Below are positions 6,413 to 10,133 of a stretch of 10,133 nt of DNA, one piece after another. The number at the start of each line of letters is the position of its first letter. Positions within the stretch are counted from its first letter, which is position 1. Where the stretch lies: assembly GCA_002293265.1 (NCBI GenBank), contig DBCW01000044.1, forward strand, positions 12,154 through 22,286. Direction: 5' to 3'. The DNA comes from Eggerthellales bacterium UBA948 (GTDB taxonomy: Bacteria > Actinomycetota > Coriobacteriia > Coriobacteriales > UBA8131). The notes below the pieces were generated by a model that was not told the DNA's origin, searched no databases, and worked only from the letters and a program-made list of their open reading frames with translations. Made by a program: the position numbers and the translations under genes.

Positions 6413-8794
6413 ATGGCTACAGAAACGTTTGCGTACACACCATGCCCCGGATGGGGCGATCATGACTATTGTGTATTAAAGACGATAGTCCAGGACGGAA
6501 AGATCGTAAGAGCTGAGAAAACCGTATACCCAAATGAAGACCTTGCGGTAGGTCACATTTGTCAAAAGGGTCTTGAGAGTATTAAACAACCCTATAACGA
6601 AAACCGACTCCTTTACCCACTAAAGAGAGTGGGTGCGCGTGGGGAGGGGAAATGGGATCGCATCAGTTGGGATCAGGCTCTTGATGAGATCGCCGAAAAG
6701 CTACTTAAAATACGTGAAGAGTACGGTGCAGAATCATTGATGTTTTGGAATTTTATCGCCGGTGTTCCGCCCATGTTTGGTGTTGGACAGCTTCTGGCAT
6801 CTCGCTTCATGAGCGTCTGGGGAGCAACCGATACCTGTCAAAGCTATGGTTTGGATAACGGACCAATGTTTGCAGGGCTCTATACCTTCAATAACCAATT
6901 TGGCGGCATAAGCATCAACCCAAGAAACTTGGAAGGCGCTGACCTCATTATCGTATGGGGCGCCAATCCCGTCGAGAACCAAATGCGCGTCGCAAAAAGT
7001 TTGGTAGAGGCGCGCGAAAATGATTGCTTCATTTATGACATAGGTCTGGTATTTGACGCTACCGCCGGATTTGCGGATAAGTTCATCCCGGTTAAACCCG
7101 GAACCGATGGTTTCTTGGCTCTGGCTATGGCTCGCTACATGATTGAAAACAACCTTTACAAAAAGGACTATGTCACCGAAAAGACCGTAGCTGCATACTT
7201 GGTCGATACTGAGACCAAACTATTTGCTCGCGATGGCGAAAACTATCTTATCTGGGATGATGCAGCACGAAACACAGTTTCTATCGAAAGTGGCGGAGCG
7301 CTGCCTGCGAGCCCAGGACTTTTTGGCAGCTTTACGGTTGACGGCAAAGAGTTAAAGCCGGCGATGCAAGTACTTGTTGACCATCTGGACTCCTACACAC
7401 TTACCGAAACAGAGCGCATCTGCGGCATTGACAGCGCTACGGTTATCGCACTTTGTGAGGCATACGCACAAGCCAAGAAACCTTACATCATGGGCGCTTT
7501 GGGTCTGAGATATCAAAATCAAGGGGAGAGTTATCGCGCTTTCTACCTGCTGGGAATGCTAACCGGGTCAATTGGTGTTGAGGGAGCCGGTGTGCTCACC
7601 TCACTTGGATGTTCCTCCGCACCTGTAGTATTTAACAATGCCGGCATCGGTCGCGTTGAAGGCATGGAGCAAAAAACCAAGTTTGTGCGTCAGAAAGACT
7701 TTGACAAACAAATTGAGACTGGCAAGCCCTACCCCATCAAGGCTTTCATCAAGACTTCCGGAAACCCTGCTCATAACTGTCCAAACAGAGATCGTTGGGT
7801 AAAGGCTTTTAACTCAATGGATCTTGTGGTGGATATAGATATATGGATGACAGATACCGGCGAGCTTGCCGATTACGTGTTGCCGGACTGCATGCCATTT
7901 GAGCGTACCGAAATTGTGGATATGGCTGCCTGGGGTCACGTTGTGTTATGCGAGCCGGCAATAGAGCCACAAGGCGAAGCGCGCGACATGAACTACATTT
8001 TAAGCGGAATTGCTGCCCGCGTTGGTCTGGGCGAGTACTTTGACAAGACTACAGAAGAATGGTTGGAGGTCAAACTTCAAACCGATTTCCCGCCCATCAC
8101 ATCGCTTGATCCACCTCTGACTATGGAGCGTCTGAAGAAAGAGAAGCTGGTAGCAGTAAACTGGCCGGCAACTCCACACTTTGACCCGATGCTCAATTTG
8201 GAGCCCATCACACTGACCGGCAGAATGGAGTTCTACGCAGAACGCTTAATCTCGGTTGGCATGGAAATGCCCACGTATTTTCCACCACTGGAGTCGCCTT
8301 CTGTTGACAAACCAAATGACGAGTATCCTTACCAGTTCTTTACCGGTCGCCAGCGGTTCTTTATGCAGTCAATGTTTACCGATGATGAGCTGATGGTGGA
8401 GCTTTCGGGGCAAGAGCCATCGGCTCGCATGAATCCCATCGATGCCAAGCGTGAGGGTATCGTTGATGGCGATAAAATCGAGGTCTACAACAATCGCGGG
8501 CGCGTGGTCATAAAGGTTCACCTTGAGGAGTCTGTGCCTCCGGGAACTATCCATGTTTGGTTTGGCTGGCGCCAAAGGCAATTTGAGGAAGGCACATATG
8601 CCGAGTTACTCATCCCACTAGGTCATGAGTGCACTACCAATGCCACAGGCGAGATTTGGTACAAAGAGGCTAAAGAAACCTATGGCGAAGATGACATGGG
8701 TATCGCTTTTGCCACTGGTTATGCCGGAGGTTGGGATACTATTTGGGACTGCGGCTGCGCGCTGCGTAAGGTAGATAACGAGAAGGAGGCTTAA
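6413..8794 (+). CDS. Cytoplasmic molybdopterin (bis-MGD) oxidoreductase catalytic subunit, DMSO-reductase family
   Basis: A 793-residue catalytic subunit of unknown substrate. Family features are RLLYPLKRVG (65-74), WDRISWDQALDEIA (81-94), the cofactor-binding ADLIIVWGANPVENQ (176-190), PVKPGTDGFLALAMARY (226-242), NPAHNCPN (451-458), VDIDIWMTDTGELADYVLP (473-491) and a C-terminal molydop-binding domain (about 637-780). The N-terminal cluster motif is unusual: Cys11, Cys20 and Cys50 (ICQKG) are present, but the standard CxxCxxxC spacing is replaced by C-x8-C with His18 between. The molybdenum ligand cannot be assigned with confidence; Cys142, Ser144, Asp148 and Asn160/161 are candidates. No Tat signal is present, so it should be cytoplasmic. 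The start is ATG 6413 with GGAGG at 6404-6408; the upstream ATG 6377 lies inside a leader inverted repeat and has no ribosome site. It is followed at one base by its iron-sulfur partner. Relatives to consider are catechol dehydroxylases, pyrogallol transhydroxylase and acetylene hydratase. Confidence 0.9.
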   Translation: MATETFAYTPCPGWGDHDYCVLKTIVQDGKIVRAEKTVYPNEDLAVGHICQKGLESIKQPYNENRLLYPLKRVGARGEGKWDRISWDQALDEIAEKLLKIREEYGAESLMFWNFIAGVPPMFGVGQLLASRFMSVWGATDTCQSYGLDNGPMFAGLYTFNNQFGGISINPRNLEGADLIIVWGANPVENQMRVAKSLVEARENDCFIYDIGLVFDATAGFADKFIPVKPGTDGFLALAMARYMIENNLYKKDYVTEKTVAAYLVDTETKLFARDGENYLIWDDAARNTVSIESGGALPASPGLFGSFTVDGKELKPAMQVLVDHLDSYTLTETERICGIDSATVIALCEAYAQAKKPYIMGALGLRYQNQGESYRAFYLLGMLTGSIGVEGAGVLTSLGCSSAPVVFNNAGIGRVEGMEQKTKFVRQKDFDKQIETGKPYPIKAFIKTSGNPAHNCPNRDRWVKAFNSMDLVVDIDIWMTDTGELADYVLPDCMPFERTEIVDMAAWGHVVLCEPAIEPQGEARDMNYILSGIAARVGLGEYFDKTTEEWLEVKLQTDFPPITSLDPPLTMERLKKEKLVAVNWPATPHFDPMLNLEPITLTGRMEFYAERLISVGMEMPTYFPPLESPSVDKPNDEYPYQFFTGRQRFFMQSMFTDDELMVELSGQEPSARMNPIDAKREGIVDGDKIEVYNNRGRVVIKVHLEESVPPGTIHVWFGWRQRQFEEGTYAELLIPLGHECTTNATGEIWYKEAKETYGEDDMGIAFATGYAGGWDTIWDCGCALRKVDNEKEA

Positions 8795-8795
8795 T

Positions 8796-9212
8796 ATGGT
8801 AAAGCAAACAATTCTTGTTAACCTTGACCGCTGTGTTGGCTGTTGGTCGTGTGCAATGGCCTGTAAGATAAATAACGATCTTCCTGAAGATACTTGGTTT
8901 GCAACCGTTCGCACTTTAGGAAACGGCGACGGAATCGACCGCCCCAGCGGTGTATGGCCAAATCTACGCATGTCGTGGATGCCGGTCTACTCCAAGAGCT
9001 GCACTTTATGTGCCGCCCGCATAGCTGATGGCGAACTTCCCCACTGCGTGAACAGCTGCCCAACATTGGCACTTACGTTTGGAGATTTGGATGATCCTGA
9101 TTCTGATGTAGCAACCAAGCTGAACGCACTCACCTGCAAGGGCTACAAAAACTGGCGCTTACCTGCTTGGGAAAACTCCAAAGCAAATGTGGTTTACACC
9201 TCTAGGCGCTAA
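8796..9212 (+). CDS. Small [4Fe-4S] ferredoxin-like subunit of the molybdoenzyme
   Basis: This 138-residue protein carries two four-cysteine groups: C13-x2-C16-x2-C19-x3-C23 (CVGCWSCAMACK) and C69-x2-C72-x11-C84-x3-C88, the latter followed by PTLALTFGD. This is the pattern of the electron-transfer (beta) subunits of DMSO-reductase-family enzymes. It is short, with cysteines for two clusters where the long beta subunits (DmsB, NarH type) have four. It should pass electrons to or from the catalytic subunit in the cytoplasm. AGAAGGAGG (8781-8789) lies within the last codons of the upstream gene, and one base separates its stop from ATG 8796, so translation is probably coupled. One further cysteine, Cys114, lies outside the motifs. 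No membrane subunit follows, so the electron donor must be soluble or encoded elsewhere. Confidence 0.92.
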   Translation: MVKQTILVNLDRCVGCWSCAMACKINNDLPEDTWFATVRTLGNGDGIDRPSGVWPNLRMSWMPVYSKSCTLCAARIADGELPHCVNSCPTLALTFGDLDDPDSDVATKLNALTCKGYKNWRLPAWENSKANVVYTSRR

Positions 9213-9246
9213 CTGACATGTAGCTTGCTTTAGTTTGTTTTACTCA

Positions 9247-9287
9247 CAAAGGAGTCTATCTAAAAGCGGATAGGCTCCTTTGTTTTT
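9247..9287 (+). terminator. Rho-independent terminator of the molybdoenzyme operon
   Basis: A 14-bp stem (9247-9260 with 9269-9282, one G-U pair) with an 8-base loop is followed by five T residues (9283-9287). It lies 34 bases after the small-subunit stop. It sits between two convergent genes and could also act on the minus-strand padR transcript, though with a weaker T-run. Confidence 0.9.
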
Positions 9288-9317
9288 AGCTTTCAGTTGT
9301 GATGGCTAAGTGGTGCT

Positions 9318-9884
9318 TTACGATGCTGTATACACTTTTCGCATCTGACGCAGCCACGCAAGACGATTGGCGCTCTCTTCAATCAGCAGTTGGCGTTCGC
9401 TGGCCCATAGTTGTAGATAGCGCTCTCGTAGTGTCTCGTCCATATCATCCACAAATCCCATATCGTTTGTTTCTGCTTCATTTTTTCCGTAGGCAATCTC
9501 TTGCTCAAGACGAGCAATTCCTTGATCTATAAAGCTGCAGATTGCGTCATTGTTCAGATATACCATGCCTGAGAACTGGAGAAGGTAGTCATCAAACCAA
9601 CCTCGGTTCGTACCAAAATCAAAGGGCTTCGTCATCCATTCGTCCAAAACTTTTTGCCCCTCATCGGTGAGCGAATAGAATTTTTGATCTAGTCTTCCCT
9701 GCTGAGGAACTGATCGATACGTCAGCAAACCTTTTTCTGTAAGACGCTTGAGCGCAGGATATATTTTGCTCAGGTGGATCTGCGTAACATGACCACTTGA
9801 CTTGTCGACAATGGACTTAAGTTGGTATCCGGAAGCATCGGGGCTCATCTTAATAAGTCCAAGCACTGCGAATTCAATATTCAT
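9318..9884 (-). CDS. PadR-family transcriptional regulator
   Basis: The 188-residue protein has a PadR winged helix: AVLGLIKMSPDASGYQLKSI (6-25), then IHLSKIYPALKRLTEKGLL (36-54) and the wing with GRLDQKFYSLTDEGQKVLDEW (63-83). A helical C-terminal part of about 100 residues follows, rich in acidic and aromatic residues, as in the Vir_reg-type C-terminal domain that mediates dimerisation. PadR proteins are usually repressors; the founding member senses phenolic acids, but others respond to antibiotics or other signals. ATG 9882-9884 has no strong ribosome site. The gene converges on the molybdoenzyme operon and has no obvious co-transcribed partner here, so whether it controls that operon is a guess. 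Its target could also lie to the right of the window. Confidence 0.9.
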   Translation of the reverse strand: MNIEFAVLGLIKMSPDASGYQLKSIVDKSSGHVTQIHLSKIYPALKRLTEKGLLTYRSVPQQGRLDQKFYSLTDEGQKVLDEWMTKPFDFGTNRGWFDDYLLQFSGMVYLNNDAICSFIDQGIARLEQEIAYGKNEAETNDMGFVDDMDETLRERYLQLWASERQLLIEESANRLAWLRQMRKVYTAS

Positions 9885-10133
9885 TCACACAGTCCAATCA
9901 TTAATTTCTTTCGTTTTGCCAGCATAAGCATTGAAGCCTCTCCCCCAAAAAAGAAAGTTTCCGGTTTCGTGTTCTTAGGGAAGTCTACACCAAAACAACT
10001 TTTCGGGCAGCAGTTTCTTTTGCGTTAGGCTCTCCTTTTGTAACGAACAACGCCTTTGTGTGCTGAGTAAAAGCAATGTGACAGAAGTCGAGACAAGCAA
10101 ATATCCTAAAGTTAGTATACTCCAGACTATATA
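9885..10133. other. Region upstream of padR without a recognisable gene
   Basis: No protein-like frame was supported on either strand. A minus-strand TATACT (10114-10119) resembles a -10 box, but a matching -35 would fall outside the window. An AAAAGGAGAG string on the minus strand (about 10029-10038) has no start codon at a suitable distance. Its role as a padR leader or the end of another gene cannot be decided. Confidence 0.4.

Noticed and set aside
9822..10028. 68-residue plus-strand open frame overlapping the padR start
   Set aside because: It overlaps a clear gene antisense, lacks a ribosome site and shows no recognisable protein pattern.
9885..10133. tRNA or small RNA gene at the right edge
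   Set aside because: No cloverleaf or stable hairpin with terminator was found on either strand.

Overview
The window looks like a chromosomal segment of a mildly AT-rich anaerobic bacterium. A Coriobacteriia-type actinobacterium (Eggerthellaceae-like) is my best guess. The reasons are a soluble molybdopterin oxidoreductase with a small iron-sulfur partner beside a tandem-MarR regulator, a tilS promoter that looks leaderless, and the conserved tilS-hpt-ftsH order. A Clostridia-type firmicute is not excluded, because the taxonomic inference rests on gene style and not on a marker gene.

Region 1 (1-2347, minus strand) is a housekeeping operon read right to left: tilS (tRNA-Ile lysidine synthetase), hpt (hypoxanthine phosphoribosyltransferase) and the first 69 codons of ftsH (membrane AAA protease), which runs off the left edge. 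Region 2 (2348-3770) is a divergent intergenic region with a 14-bp tandem repeat, followed by a single zinc- and NADP-type secondary alcohol dehydrogenase that ends in a strong hairpin terminator. Region 3 (3785-5250, minus) is a stand-alone ATPase whose C-terminal DUF234 domain keeps a PD-(D/E)XK nuclease-like motif. Two adjacent GTAAC/GTTAC palindromes overlap its predicted transcription start.

Region 4 (5278-9287) is the most interesting part. A regulator with two MarR winged-helix domains in one chain (minus strand) is divergent from a two-gene operon (plus strand). That operon encodes a 793-residue DMSO-reductase-family catalytic subunit without signal peptide and a 138-residue protein with eight cysteines arranged for two [4Fe-4S] clusters. 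The catalytic subunit has a remodelled N-terminal cluster motif, and its mRNA probably begins with a hairpin. No membrane anchor or Tat signal is present, so the complex should be cytoplasmic. Region 5 (9318-9884, minus) is a PadR-family repressor converging on the operon, followed by about 250 bases without a gene.

Inference: the MarR-MarR protein, the molybdoenzyme pair and perhaps the PadR protein form an inducible module for reducing or rearranging a small organic substrate. A phenolic compound is a reasonable guess, by analogy with catechol dehydroxylases and pyrogallol transhydroxylase, but the substrate cannot be read from the sequence. I saw no tRNA, rRNA, CRISPR array or insertion sequence.
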